Source of the DNA: Oceanihabitans sediminis
GTDB taxonomy: Bacteria > Bacteroidota > Bacteroidia > Flavobacteriales > Flavobacteriaceae
Reading direction: 5' to 3'
Length of the DNA stretch: 64,000 nt
NCBI RefSeq assembly: GCF_003337215.1
Contig: NZ_QPIG01000003.1
Coordinates: 124,001 to 188,000, forward strand
The notes under the pieces were generated by a model. It made no database searches and was not told the DNA's origin. It saw only the letters and a program-made list of their open reading frames with translations. Shown here one piece after another: positions 8,248 to 16,462 of the stretch; the first letter of the stretch is position 1, and the number at the start of each line of letters is the position of its first letter. A program made the position numbers and the translations under genes.

Positions 8248-8292
8248 CAAAAATATAGCTAAAGAATTGTTTAAAATATGATAATTATCATA
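8248..8292 (-). promoter_or_regulatory. Fnr/Crp-like operator and -7 box of nirK
   Basis: A perfect 16-bp palindrome TATGATAATTATCATA lies at 8277-8292 (centre 8284.5). On the minus strand TATTTTTG (8255 down to 8248) matches TAnnTTTG. The centre is 29.5 bp from the first T of the box, about -41.5 from the inferred transcription start. An AT-rich imperfect palindrome at 8305-8325 lies further upstream. Confidence 0.72.
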
Positions 8293-8362
8293 AATCGGAC
8301 TTTTTTATCCTATTTAATTAAAATAAGTAGTTTTCGAAAAAATAGTTAATGAAGATGTAAAA

Positions 8363-8406
8363 CTGACTTTCGTCATATTTTACTCAGTTATAATTAACTA
8401 CCTTTA
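8363..8406 (+). promoter_or_regulatory. Fnr/Crp-like operator and -7 box of the first uspA
   Basis: TGAC (8364-8367), TTTC, GTCA (8372-8375) form a Crp/Fnr-type palindrome centred at 8369.5. TACCTTTA at 8399-8406 is the -7-like box, 29.5 bp away, exactly as at the CBS promoter, which has the same box sequence. Confidence 0.58.
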
Positions 8407-8423
8407 AATATATATAAAATATT

Positions 8424-9248
8424 ATGAAAAAGATACTCCTTTTAACCGATTTTTCTGACAATTCGTTAAACGCAATAGAATACGCTACACAATTATTCAA
8501 AAATGAAAAATGCACGTTTCATATCATGCATGTACATAAAATTGGAGGCTATACTTCTAGTGATTTAATGTATTCTAATAAAGACAGTGTTTATGATACT
8601 TTCACCAAAGAACCTAAAAACAAACTAGAGGCTTTAATTACTAGTATTCAAGAGAAAGAAAACAACAAAAATCATATTTTTGAAGCACATATAGATTTTG
8701 ATGTGTTTATAGATGCTATTAAGCAAGTTATAAAAGCGCAAGAGATAGATTATGTGGTAATGGGAACTAATGGTATTTCTGGCGCAAGAGAAAAGCTATT
8801 AGGAAGTAATACAAAAAATGTTATTAAACATATTGACTGTAAAACATTAATTATTCCAGAAAACTACAAGTTCAAACCTATTAAGGAGTTATTACTTCCT
8901 TTAGATCCTAAAACCGATGTAAAAGAGGAAACATTTACAGAGCTTTTGAAGTTTTTGGAAGACTACAAACTGCAGTTTCATATTTTAAGAGTAAATCCGA
9001 ATGAAGAAAATGCAGAAAAGAAGCACAGAGATCATGTGAACTTAGCTATAATTAAATGTAAATACCATATTGTAAATAATGTACCAATAGACTTTGCTTT
9101 ATCTACTTATTTACAAACAAACCCTATAGACTTTATGGCTTTATTTGTGCATAATGAAGGGATTATAGAACACGTTTTGTCTAAGTCAAGTACTAAAATT
9201 ACATTCTCAAAAATCACAAAACCCATGCTTATTTTACATGCAAAATAA
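8424..9248 (+). CDS. Universal stress protein, two UspA domains
   Basis: This 274-residue cytoplasmic protein holds two UspA folds. The first (about 1-150) starts KKILLLTDFSDNSLNAIEYA and has the ATP-binding pattern MGTNGISGAREKLLGSNT. The second (about 155-274) is degenerate and lacks the G-x2-G-x9-G(S/T) loop. Usp proteins support survival under low oxygen and energy stress. It is divergent from nirK and has its own Fnr-like promoter, so co-regulation with nitrite respiration is likely. A short hairpin terminator follows. The same family occurs again downstream of hemN. Confidence 0.9.
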   Translation: MKKILLLTDFSDNSLNAIEYATQLFKNEKCTFHIMHVHKIGGYTSSDLMYSNKDSVYDTFTKEPKNKLEALITSIQEKENNKNHIFEAHIDFDVFIDAIKQVIKAQEIDYVVMGTNGISGAREKLLGSNTKNVIKHIDCKTLIIPENYKFKPIKELLLPLDPKTDVKEETFTELLKFLEDYKLQFHILRVNPNEENAEKKHRDHVNLAIIKCKYHIVNNVPIDFALSTYLQTNPIDFMALFVHNEGIIEHVLSKSSTKITFSKITKPMLILHAK

Positions 9249-9251
9249 ATT

Positions 9252-9277
9252 AAAAAGGAGCAAAACAGCTCCTTTTT
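9252..9277 (+). terminator. Rho-independent terminator after the first uspA
   Basis: A 10-bp perfect stem AAAAAGGAGC / GCTCCTTTTT with a six-base loop. It may also serve the convergent TonB receptor gene that ends at 9303. Confidence 0.85.
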
Positions 9278-9302
9278 AAAATATATAGCTTAGGTAACAT
9301 CA

Positions 9303-11300
9303 TTATAAAATAGCAGATATATTTACATAAAAATTACGACCTTGTCTTGGTATATTATTCCAATCTGCAAAAGTAGTATAGTTGGTATCTAGCAAATTTT
9401 CAATTCCGTATTTCAATACAAATTTTTGATGTTTAGTATAAAATGCATTCCCTAAATTTAGGTTTAACACACCATAAGCTGGAGTTGCATCTTCACCATA
9501 ATAACCAGAATAATTACTTTGGTTACCGTTACCTTCTAATTGTAAGGCAACATTAAAATGTTTTTTATGATAGTTAAGTTCTGCTAAATAAGAAAATGGC
9601 TTTATTAAAGGCAAGTTTTCATTGTTATTTCCTTCTCCATTGTTATAGCCTAAAGTTGCGTTAACCGAAAAAGATTCAGAAAAGGAATACGAACTATTCA
9701 AATAAGCATTAAAAATAGTTGCATGAGAAATAGCATTATATAGTTTTACACCATCTGCATTTATAGTCATCGGACTCAAATTATCAGTTATATTGCCTAT
9801 AATATAATCTTTAATAAAAAAGTAAGAAGAAGCAATTCCTAAATGAAATTTGTTATTATGGTAATTGGCTATCATATTGGCTTCAAATGCCTTTTCGTTT
9901 TTTAAATTTGGATTTCCTATATAATCATAATTATCAAAACTGTTGAAGAGATAAAAACCATAAGCTTCACTAACAGAAGGTGCTCTTTCTCCATAGCCTA
10001 CGCCAAAGGAATAGTCGTAGTGTTTTTTCTTGAAGGTATAATCTACTGAAAAACTGGATAAAAATCTATTTTTATAATTAGATAGTTTAGGATAAAAAAT
10101 TTGTAAACTTTCTAAACCTACTTCTTCTGTTATTTTATTTTGATGGAATCCAAATCTTACCGAGCCCGTAAGTGTTTCATGCGTATTTAAGGTATAAATA
10201 TCTTTTGCATAAACACCTCCATATAATGTTCTAATATCTGGCCAGGTATACATAAACATAGCTGGTTGATTCATATCGTTTGGGTACATGGTCATTTCTG
10301 CTAAAGAACGATTATAAAATCCGTTAAGATTTAGTGAAAGATGATGTTTATTGGTATGCAAATTAGCCTTACTATAAAAACCATAGGTATCACTCCAACC
10401 TGGCATATCCATTCGAATAGGCACATCTGGACGTTTAGAATCGTCCATAACATGTGTAATTGTATTAAAATAAATTTTCGTTTCTAAGCTTTTTATTGTG
10501 GCTGATTCATTTTTGAAATGATGCGTAACAGCTGTAATTAAAGCTTCCGCTGAAGAAACATCCATTGGGAGTGCAGGGTAACCTACATCTGTAGCTTTAT
10601 CATAAATAACACTTGCATCTATTGCATGGTTTTCAGATAATTGATATCCTGTTTGTAGCGAAATATTAAACTTTTCAAATTGAGAATACAAAATCTCTTT
10701 ACTGTTTCCTGCGTCATAATTATCAGATTTTCTATAAATACCATCAGCATTTACATAAAACTGATTGCTAGAGTATTCCATATCTAAACCTGCAGTTTTA
10801 TAATTTCCATTTGTTTCGTACCCCAAATCTACACTTGTTTTTAATCCAGAGTCGAAAAATTTAGACGGAGCTAGTTGTAAATCAATTCCGCCACCAACAC
10901 TATGCCCGTTTTCTGTACCTACTTGCCCAGAACCCACAGCTACTTTTTCTAAATTAGATACATCTACATAAGATGTTATTGGGTCCATTTTATCTGTACA
11001 TGCGCCAAAAATATGCATGCCATCAATAGTTACAGATAAACGCTCACTTTGCATATTATTTAAAGCGGGCTCCCAAGCATAATTACCACGTTTTATCATG
11101 GTGATATTATTGGATTTTTCTAAAAAATTATCGAGAGTAGAAAGTGTTTTTTCTTGACGATAATTACTTAATTTTCGCCTTGTACTTACTGTTACTTCTT
11201 TTAAAATTATAGTATCTTTTTTAACGAAATTATCATCTTCTTGTCCAAATGAAAACCCAAAAAAAAGTATGCTAAAGCAACAAACAAATAGCTTTTTCAT
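9303..11300 (-). CDS. TonB-dependent copper receptor (OprC/NosA-like)
   Basis: This 665-residue outer-membrane receptor has a signal peptide ending SFGQ, a plug domain (about 30-150) and a beta-barrel ending in YVNISAIL. The plug contains IDGMHIFGACTDKMDP; C101 and M105 form the C-x3-M copper site known from Pseudomonas OprC and from NosA. This points to uptake of copper rather than siderophores. The gene sits next to a Met/His-rich lipoprotein and the copper nitrite reductase operon, so it probably supplies copper to NirK and other copper enzymes. The motif is direct evidence; the physiological substrate is inferred from the family. No TonB box was looked for in detail. Confidence 0.88.
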   Translation of the reverse strand: MKKLFVCCFSILFFGFSFGQEDDNFVKKDTIILKEVTVSTRRKLSNYRQEKTLSTLDNFLEKSNNITMIKRGNYAWEPALNNMQSERLSVTIDGMHIFGACTDKMDPITSYVDVSNLEKVAVGSGQVGTENGHSVGGGIDLQLAPSKFFDSGLKTSVDLGYETNGNYKTAGLDMEYSSNQFYVNADGIYRKSDNYDAGNSKEILYSQFEKFNISLQTGYQLSENHAIDASVIYDKATDVGYPALPMDVSSAEALITAVTHHFKNESATIKSLETKIYFNTITHVMDDSKRPDVPIRMDMPGWSDTYGFYSKANLHTNKHHLSLNLNGFYNRSLAEMTMYPNDMNQPAMFMYTWPDIRTLYGGVYAKDIYTLNTHETLTGSVRFGFHQNKITEEVGLESLQIFYPKLSNYKNRFLSSFSVDYTFKKKHYDYSFGVGYGERAPSVSEAYGFYLFNSFDNYDYIGNPNLKNEKAFEANMIANYHNNKFHLGIASSYFFIKDYIIGNITDNLSPMTINADGVKLYNAISHATIFNAYLNSSYSFSESFSVNATLGYNNGEGNNNENLPLIKPFSYLAELNYHKKHFNVALQLEGNGNQSNYSGYYGEDATPAYGVLNLNLGNAFYTKHQKFVLKYGIENLLDTNYTTFADWNNIPRQGRNFYVNISAIL

Positions 11301-11318
11301 ATTTATAGCATTTTATAA

Positions 11319-11360
11319 GGCTATCAAAAAAGCCAGAATAAAGTAGCTTTTTCAATAGCC
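11319..11360 (-). terminator. Terminator between the copper lipoprotein and the TonB receptor
   Basis: On the minus strand GGCTAT / ATAGCC forms an outer stem and AAAAAGC / GCTTTTTT an inner one. It lies directly after the lipoprotein stop and before the receptor start, so it could attenuate rather than stop transcription. Confidence 0.6.
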
Positions 11361-11379
11361 TAATTATATAGATTCTTGT

Positions 11380-12231
11380 TTAAAACTCTAGCTCAAGATA
11401 TAATGAGCTTTGTGGATTGTCTTCTGTTACCGTTTCTCCTTTTAGTATTTCATCAAGCGTATTCATAAGCTTTAAGTTAAGAACCCAATATCCAGTCATC
11501 GTTAATGATAAATCTCCATGATACAGCTTATCTACAAAGCTATAGCTTAAATCTGTATTGTTTGGTGAAGAGTGATTACCCATTCCTGGCATTCTAGGAT
11601 CTAAAGAAATAGTATAATCTTCAACTTCTGAAAAAGTCATCATACTTTCCATTCTAAATAATGCTACTTTTAATGTATTAACACCAATAATAGGACTTTC
11701 AGGTTCTACTAGCGCTAATACATAACGAACAGCATCGTTTCCCATAAAGCTAGTTACATGCTGTTTTTCGTTTTGCAATACATGTATAGCATCGGTAGCA
11801 GTATAATCTGTTCCATCAATAGCATAATCTATAGTTAAAGACCAACCAGAACCATCTGTATTTGTCATTTGATACACAATAAAACCCTGATAAACAGTGT
11901 TTGTTCCTATAGATTTTTCAATAGTAGAATAAGGAGAAGAGTGTTGCATGCTTGGCATTTGCATTATTGGCTTCCAAGAAACAGTTGCGTTTTCTACATA
12001 CATATTTGTAGTATTATCTTTTATTCGTAAACGAATACTATTATATCCTGTTTTAAAAACTCCTTCTTTATTATAAAGTTCTATTGTATGAGTGTTATTA
12101 GAGATTTCTTGAACTTTAAGTACTCCTTCTACTTCATTTACTTCTTGTTGGGTGTCATCAGCGTCATCTGTATTACATGCAGTTGTAAAACAAGCTATAA
12201 ATAAGAATAGTAATATATATTTTAGTTTCAT
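11380..12231 (-). CDS. Copper-binding lipoprotein with two YtkA-like modules
   Basis: This 283-residue lipoprotein (lipobox ending at C19) has two related halves. Each carries a Met/His-rich motif: WKPIMQMPSMQHSSP at 86-100 and DPRMPGMGNHSSP at 211-223. The pattern P-x-M-P-x-M-x-H-S-S-P is like that of YtkA/FixH-type and other periplasmic copper-binding domains. It is 79 bp upstream of the OprC-like receptor gene on the same strand. It probably binds copper on the outer membrane or in the periplasm and works with the receptor. The exact family is not certain; the metal-binding motifs are seen directly. Confidence 0.7.
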   Translation of the reverse strand: MKLKYILLFLFIACFTTACNTDDADDTQQEVNEVEGVLKVQEISNNTHTIELYNKEGVFKTGYNSIRLRIKDNTTNMYVENATVSWKPIMQMPSMQHSSPYSTIEKSIGTNTVYQGFIVYQMTNTDGSGWSLTIDYAIDGTDYTATDAIHVLQNEKQHVTSFMGNDAVRYVLALVEPESPIIGVNTLKVALFRMESMMTFSEVEDYTISLDPRMPGMGNHSSPNNTDLSYSFVDKLYHGDLSLTMTGYWVLNLKLMNTLDEILKGETVTEDNPQSSLYLELEF

Positions 12232-12248
12232 TTTATTAATTTATTGGG

Positions 12249-12331
12249 TATATTGAAAACACATAACTCTTTTATACAGAGCTATAATTACAACTAGTTT
12301 TTAGTCATAACAACTGTGTCTTTTCAATATA
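12249..12331. repeat. Imperfect inverted repeat upstream of the copper lipoprotein gene
   Basis: TATATTGAAAACACA (12249-12263) is repeated in inverse orientation at 12315-12331 with a two-base bulge. The loop is about 50 bases. It lies in the 192-bp gap before the lipoprotein start; it could be an operator region or a weak terminator of the upstream gene. Confidence 0.4.
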
Positions 12332-12423
12332 AATGTGAAATGTTTATTTATAAAACTCTTACTTGTTTAATAATTGAGACAAGGTTTAGAGTAAAATCAT
12401 TTTGATTTTTTTTCGTAAAATGA

Positions 12424-12819
12424 TTAGCTAAATTTTGGCGGAGGGGTATCTATTTCTAGAAACATTTTAAAAATTCTTGAAGAGATACTAATTGAATTTA
12501 CTTTGTTCACAGCTATTGGTAAAGATGCTGTTATAACCGTATTAGTGTTAGAAATACAGAACAGATCTAAAGCCATGCGTTTATTTTCTTGAATAGGATT
12601 ATCTGATTTAGAACTGGAATTAGTGTCAGAAAGTTCTTTACGTAATTGACATTTACCATTACACCCTTTTTGCTCGTCTTTTTGAATACATAAAGTTTTT
12701 GCAATAAAATCTTGGTTTATTACAAAATCACCAATAATAACGAGTGTATTTATATTGTGAGAGAATAATATAAATACTAAAATTAAAGCTGTTATTTTTT
12801 GTGCTATAGCCCTTATCAC
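12424..12819 (-). CDS. Small membrane-anchored Cys-rich protein of unknown function
   Basis: This 131-residue protein has one N-terminal hydrophobic helix (about 8-30), then FVINQDFIAKTLC, a cysteine cluster C44, C53, C57 (CIQKDEQKGCNGKCQL) and a C-terminal PPPKF. Small proteins of this shape are common in flavobacteria near metal uptake genes, but I know of no assigned function. The cysteines and the copper-related neighbours suggest metal binding or a redox role; this is an inference. The following gene downstream on the same strand is the copper lipoprotein, 192 bp away. Confidence 0.65.
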   Translation of the reverse strand: MIRAIAQKITALILVFILFSHNINTLVIIGDFVINQDFIAKTLCIQKDEQKGCNGKCQLRKELSDTNSSSKSDNPIQENKRMALDLFCISNTNTVITASLPIAVNKVNSISISSRIFKMFLEIDTPPPKFS

Positions 12820-12873
12820 AACACAAAAATAAGACTATTTTTATGATAAAACAGGATGGAAATCATTATAAAA

Positions 12874-13326
12874 TCATAGCTCAAAATGATTAAAATAATC
12901 TTGAATCAAGCCTTCTAATTTTAGTAAGGCTTTTGCTCCCTTTGCACTATTTTCAGCTTCTTTTAAATTTCCTATGGCATCTAACATAGGAACTAAAACT
13001 ACATGCAATTGATCATGCGACGGACCTACCATATTACAATTCTGAATAATATAGCTTGTTTGCTTAGAGAGCTTCTTTCCTAAAGCTATATAATTTTTGC
13101 TAGGTTCTTTTTTAAATGCAGTAATAATAGATTGCATTTTTTCTACTCCGCCTTGTGTTTCCGGATTGACACGCCATTTCTTTCCTTTATTCAACATTAA
13201 TTGTAAGCTATCGCTTACAGTTATCTCATTGGTTTGAGAAATTTGCTGATTTTTGTGTTTTGTTTCGTTTTTACAACTAAAAGCAACTGCTAGTAGTAAA
13301 ACAACAATGGTATATCTAATTTTCAT
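12874..13326 (-). CDS. Small lipoprotein of unknown function
   Basis: This 150-residue protein has a lipoprotein signal (VAFSC, lipid on C18). The mature part is helical, with SYIIQNCNMVGPSHDQLHVVL in the middle (C, M and three H close together) and a helix-rich C-terminus. No named family is recognised. The layout resembles small helical heme or metal-binding periplasmic proteins, which fits the neighbourhood, but this is a guess. It lies between the cytochrome c terminator and the Cys-rich gene on the same strand. Confidence 0.6.
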   Translation of the reverse strand: MKIRYTIVVLLLAVAFSCKNETKHKNQQISQTNEITVSDSLQLMLNKGKKWRVNPETQGGVEKMQSIITAFKKEPSKNYIALGKKLSKQTSYIIQNCNMVGPSHDQLHVVLVPMLDAIGNLKEAENSAKGAKALLKLEGLIQDYFNHFEL

Positions 13327-13350
13327 AATTACTTACTTAGTCATTGGGTT

Positions 13351-13401
13351 AAAAAAAATAACGCTTGACAATGCTATTTAAAATGAAATGCCAAGCGTTA
13401 T
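13351..13401 (-). terminator. Rho-independent terminator after the cytochrome c gene
   Basis: On the minus strand ATAACGCTTG pairs with CAAGCGTTAT across an extended loop that itself has partial pairing, followed by a T-run (complement of 13351-13358). Confidence 0.85.
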
Positions 13402-13409
13402 ATAATTTA

Positions 13410-13910
13410 TTATAAAGTTCTGAAGTATTCTAATACCGCACGAGCATCTGCTTCACTTAAGTGTTGATTAGCCATTGGAGAACCATTAAATTCTTCTAAT
13501 AACTCCTTTGCTAACGGATCATTTTTAACCATTCCTTCAGGATCTAAAATCATGTTCATAATCCATTCTGGTGATCTACGCTCTAAAATTCCTTTTGGTG
13601 CTGGACCAATAAACTTTTTGTCTGTTCTATGACAAGCAGTACACATTTGCTTAAATACCTCTTCTCCTCTATTTGCCATTTTTTGGTCAATAGTATCGTC
13701 TAAAGTTATAGAGGTAATTGGCCCTACTCCTTTGTTTTCTAAATCTACTTTTTTAGATGCAAGAACCTTTTCCTCCTTAACTGTCTCTACTTTTTCTGTA
13801 GGAGCTTTTTTCTTAAAAGGTAATTCATCTTTTTTCTTTTCTTCTTTACCTCCACAACTCATTAGGATGGTTGCGAATAATACAGTCATTACTTTTAGTG
13901 TGTGCTTCAT
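13410..13910 (-). CDS. Membrane-anchored mono-heme cytochrome c
   Basis: This 166-residue lipoprotein (C19) has a charged Lys/Glu-rich linker (22-60) and a C-terminal cytochrome c domain with CTACH (C89, C92, H93) and possible distal Met in DPEGMVKNDP or GSPMANQ. It would carry electrons in the periplasm, for example to nitrite reductase. Its promoter has the same Fnr-like layout as nirK, hemN and uspA, which supports a role in low-oxygen respiration. It is a single-gene unit closed by a terminator. Confidence 0.92.
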   Translation of the reverse strand: MKHTLKVMTVLFATILMSCGGKEEKKKDELPFKKKAPTEKVETVKEEKVLASKKVDLENKGVGPITSITLDDTIDQKMANRGEEVFKQMCTACHRTDKKFIGPAPKGILERRSPEWIMNMILDPEGMVKNDPLAKELLEEFNGSPMANQHLSEADARAVLEYFRTL

Positions 13911-13962
13911 TTTTTCAAATTTTAATGTTTATTTAAATGTAAAATATCTTATTTATAAAGTA

Positions 13963-14007
13963 TAAAATTAAAGGAACTAATAGTTATAAAATATGATACA
14001 AATCATA
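13963..14007 (-). promoter_or_regulatory. Fnr/Crp-like operator and -7 box of the cytochrome c gene
   Basis: ATGAT-ACAA-ATCAT (within 13992-14007) is centred at 13999.5. On the minus strand TAATTTTA (13970 down to 13963) is a one-mismatch -7 box, 29.5 bp away. A second AT-rich palindrome AAGATAAATATATCTT (14011-14026) lies just upstream. Confidence 0.65.
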
Positions 14008-14044
14008 TTCAAGATAAATATATCTTAATTAAAGCAAACTCTTT

Positions 14045-14074
14045 AAAAAAAGCTGAACAATGTCCAGCTTTTTT
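14045..14074 (-). terminator. Terminator after the hemN-uspA unit
   Basis: AAAAAAGCTG / CAGCTTTTTT with a nine-base loop. It is symmetric and would work in both directions. Confidence 0.85.
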
Positions 14075-14125
14075 CTCACTTTAATCAAAAATATTAACTA
14101 ATAAAACTATCAAATCAAAGTGCTT

Positions 14126-14959
14126 TTATATTTTAAATGTCATTACTGGTAATGTAGAGTGGTTTGCGATATCTTCCGAAACACTTCCTTCAAAAAAGTG
14201 AGCTAAACCTGTTCTACCATGTGTTGCCACAGCAATTAAATCTGCTCCTATTACATTGGCATAGTTTAATATTCCTTTTTCTATAGTATAATCATTTACA
14301 TAGGCCACATTTTTCATTTTATCTATATTCCCATCTGCCGTCTTTAAAAATGTTGCCACTCGTTTTTCTATTTCTGTTGAACTTCTAAATCTATTATCTG
14401 GAAGATTTACATAAACCAAATGCATAGTTGCATCTAAGCCTTCACACATCTTACTTGCTTTAAGATAAGGGTTAATAGACTCTTCTGAAAAATCACAAGC
14501 AAAAACTATATGATCAAAATTCGTTAAAATAGGACTGTGTTTTATTACTAAAACCGGAATCTCAGAATGTCTCACAACCTTTTCTGTATTAGAACCTATA
14601 AATACTTCTTTAAGACCACTGGTTCCTTGCGAACCCATAATGATTAAGTCTACATTGTGTTCTTTACCTACCTCACTTATTTCACTAAAAACCTTAAAGT
14701 GTTTTACAATAGGTGTAACCTTAATGCCTTTTAAATAATCTTTGTCTAAAAAGTCTTTAAACTTTTGTTTCGCTAATCTTAAATAGAAAACAGTTTCCAT
14801 TTGTTGCGAATCTCCTGTACTAGTAAGAACGGCGTTAGATAATTCTAACATATGTAATGCTAAAATTTCTGCATTATATTTTTTTGCAAAAACTGCTGCT
14901 GTTTCTAGTGCGTATTCAGAGTGCTCTGAAAAATCTATGGGTACAATTATTTTTTTCAT
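14126..14959 (-). CDS. Universal stress protein, two UspA domains
   Basis: This 277-residue protein has two Usp folds. The first starts KKIIVPIDFSEHSEYALETA and has MGSQGTSGLKEVFIGSNTEKV; the second has ATHGRTGLAHFFEGSVSEDI. Both show the G-x2-G-x9-G(S/T) ATP-binding loop, unlike the other uspA in this window. It starts 10 bp after hemN and is co-transcribed with it from the Fnr-like promoter, so it is probably made at low oxygen. No specific partner can be named. Confidence 0.92.
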   Translation of the reverse strand: MKKIIVPIDFSEHSEYALETAAVFAKKYNAEILALHMLELSNAVLTSTGDSQQMETVFYLRLAKQKFKDFLDKDYLKGIKVTPIVKHFKVFSEISEVGKEHNVDLIIMGSQGTSGLKEVFIGSNTEKVVRHSEIPVLVIKHSPILTNFDHIVFACDFSEESINPYLKASKMCEGLDATMHLVYVNLPDNRFRSSTEIEKRVATFLKTADGNIDKMKNVAYVNDYTIEKGILNYANVIGADLIAVATHGRTGLAHFFEGSVSEDIANHSTLPVMTFKI

Positions 14960-14969
14960 AATGCTGATG

Positions 14970-16334
14970 TTATATGGTCATTGAAAATAGTTGTGACTCT
15001 GGCTGATTGCGTTGTAAAAGCAAATCAAAAGCCATACAAATATTTCTTACAAAGGGCTTTCCTTTGTCTGTTACTATTATGCTATTTGGAAAAATTTCTA
15101 CAAGAGCATCTTTCTCCATTTCTTTAAGTTTGTTAAGTACTTCTGGTAATTCAGGAAAATAATTTTCTTCTGCTGTCCAAGAAGTTTCTAACTGACACAT
15201 TAAGTTTAATATATGTTTTCGAATAATAAGGTCTTCGGCATTTAAAATATGTCCTTTAAAAACCGGAATCATATCTTGTTCTAATAATTTATAATATTCC
15301 TCAATCACTTTCACATTCTGTGCAAATCCATACCAACTGTCACTTATAGAGGAAACCCCTAAACCAATCATAGCTTGTGTTTTGGATGCCGTATATCCCA
15401 TAAAGTTTCTGTGCAACTTTTTATTTTCGGTTGCTTGGTATAAAGCATCTGTTTTTAATGCAAAATGATCCATACCTATTTCTACATAACCTGCTTCCGA
15501 TAGTAACTTTTTTCCTAGTTCATATTGAAAACGTTTACTTTCTGGTGAAGGCAAATCGCTTTCCTTAAACCCGCGTTGTCCATTTCCTTTTATCCATGGC
15601 ACATGTGCATAGCTATAAAAAGCAATTCTGTCCGGTTTTAAGGCTTTGGTTTTCTTGATGGTTTCCCTTACATGGGCTTCTGTTTGAAATGGCAAACCAA
15701 AAATAATATCGTGGCTTACAGATGCGTAACCTATTTCTCTAGCTGTTTCTGTAACACGTTTAACATTTTCAAAAGGTTGAATTCTATGTATAGCCTTCTG
15801 TACGCTTTCATTATAATCTTGCACACCAAAACTTACACGACGAAAACCTAAATCGTAAAGCGTTTGTAAATGTTCTCTTGTGGTATTATTAGGATGTCCT
15901 TCAAAACTAAATTCATAATGCTCCGCTAGTACAGACCTACCTAATAGTCCGTTTATTAATTTCTTTAAATTTTCAGGCGAAAAAAAAGTAGGTGTTCCTC
16001 CTCCAAAATGCAATTCCTTAATAATAGGTTTACTGTCAAATAAATCACAGTATAAGCCCCATTCTTTTAAAACAGCCGTTATATAAGGAGATTCCACCTC
16101 ATGTCTTTTGGTTATACGTTTATTGCATCCACAAAACGTACATAGACTTTCACAAAACGGTAAGTGAATATACAAGCTAATTCCCTCACTATCATTACTT
16201 TCGTTAAAAGATTGTATTAAAGAGCCTTTCCATTTTTCAAAAGAAAAACTTGATGCATCCCAATAAGGAACAGTAGGGTAACTTGTGTATCTAGGACCAG
16301 CTACATTATATTTATTTACAAGTGAATTTGTCAT
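14970..16334 (-). CDS. hemN: Oxygen-independent coproporphyrinogen III oxidase HemN
   Basis: This radical-SAM enzyme converts coproporphyrinogen III to protoporphyrinogen IX without oxygen. The 454-residue protein has the motif CESLCTFCGC (C61, C65, C68 for the 4Fe-4S cluster, with C70 as in HemN), the GGGTP motif and the HemN N-terminus VAGPRYTSYP. The ATG at 16334 is chosen. The frame is open to a TTG at 16355, but the -7 box covers 16353-16360, so transcription would start downstream of that TTG. The gene is first in an operon with a two-domain uspA. It supplies heme for NirK's cytochrome part and other cytochromes under oxygen limitation. Confidence 0.95.
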   Translation of the reverse strand: MTNSLVNKYNVAGPRYTSYPTVPYWDASSFSFEKWKGSLIQSFNESNDSEGISLYIHLPFCESLCTFCGCNKRITKRHEVESPYITAVLKEWGLYCDLFDSKPIIKELHFGGGTPTFFSPENLKKLINGLLGRSVLAEHYEFSFEGHPNNTTREHLQTLYDLGFRRVSFGVQDYNESVQKAIHRIQPFENVKRVTETAREIGYASVSHDIIFGLPFQTEAHVRETIKKTKALKPDRIAFYSYAHVPWIKGNGQRGFKESDLPSPESKRFQYELGKKLLSEAGYVEIGMDHFALKTDALYQATENKKLHRNFMGYTASKTQAMIGLGVSSISDSWYGFAQNVKVIEEYYKLLEQDMIPVFKGHILNAEDLIIRKHILNLMCQLETSWTAEENYFPELPEVLNKLKEMEKDALVEIFPNSIIVTDKGKPFVRNICMAFDLLLQRNQPESQLFSMTI

Positions 16335-16352
16335 ACCTAAATTAATATTAAC

Positions 16353-16397
16353 CAAAATTAAAGTATCTAATTAAAAAAAAACATGATATATATCATA
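16353..16397 (-). promoter_or_regulatory. Fnr/Crp-like operator and -7 box of hemN
   Basis: CATGATATATATCATA (16382-16397; ATGAT-N4-ATCAT, centre 16389.5). On the minus strand TAATTTTG (16360 down to 16353) fully matches TAnnTTTG, 29.5 bp from the centre. Confidence 0.72.
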
Positions 16398-16405
16398 TTA
16401 GAAAA

Positions 16406-16436
16406 TTTGGTGTTCCATAATTTATCTGTAACTTTA
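16406..16436 (+). promoter_or_regulatory. Putative sodC promoter
   Basis: TTTG (16406-16409) and TAACTTTA (16429-16436) are 19 bp apart, the usual layout of Bacteroidetes -33/-7 elements. Unlike hemN, it has a -33 element and no palindrome at the activator distance. Confidence 0.5.
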
Positions 16437-16462
16437 TTTTTTAAACAACAAACATATTTATA

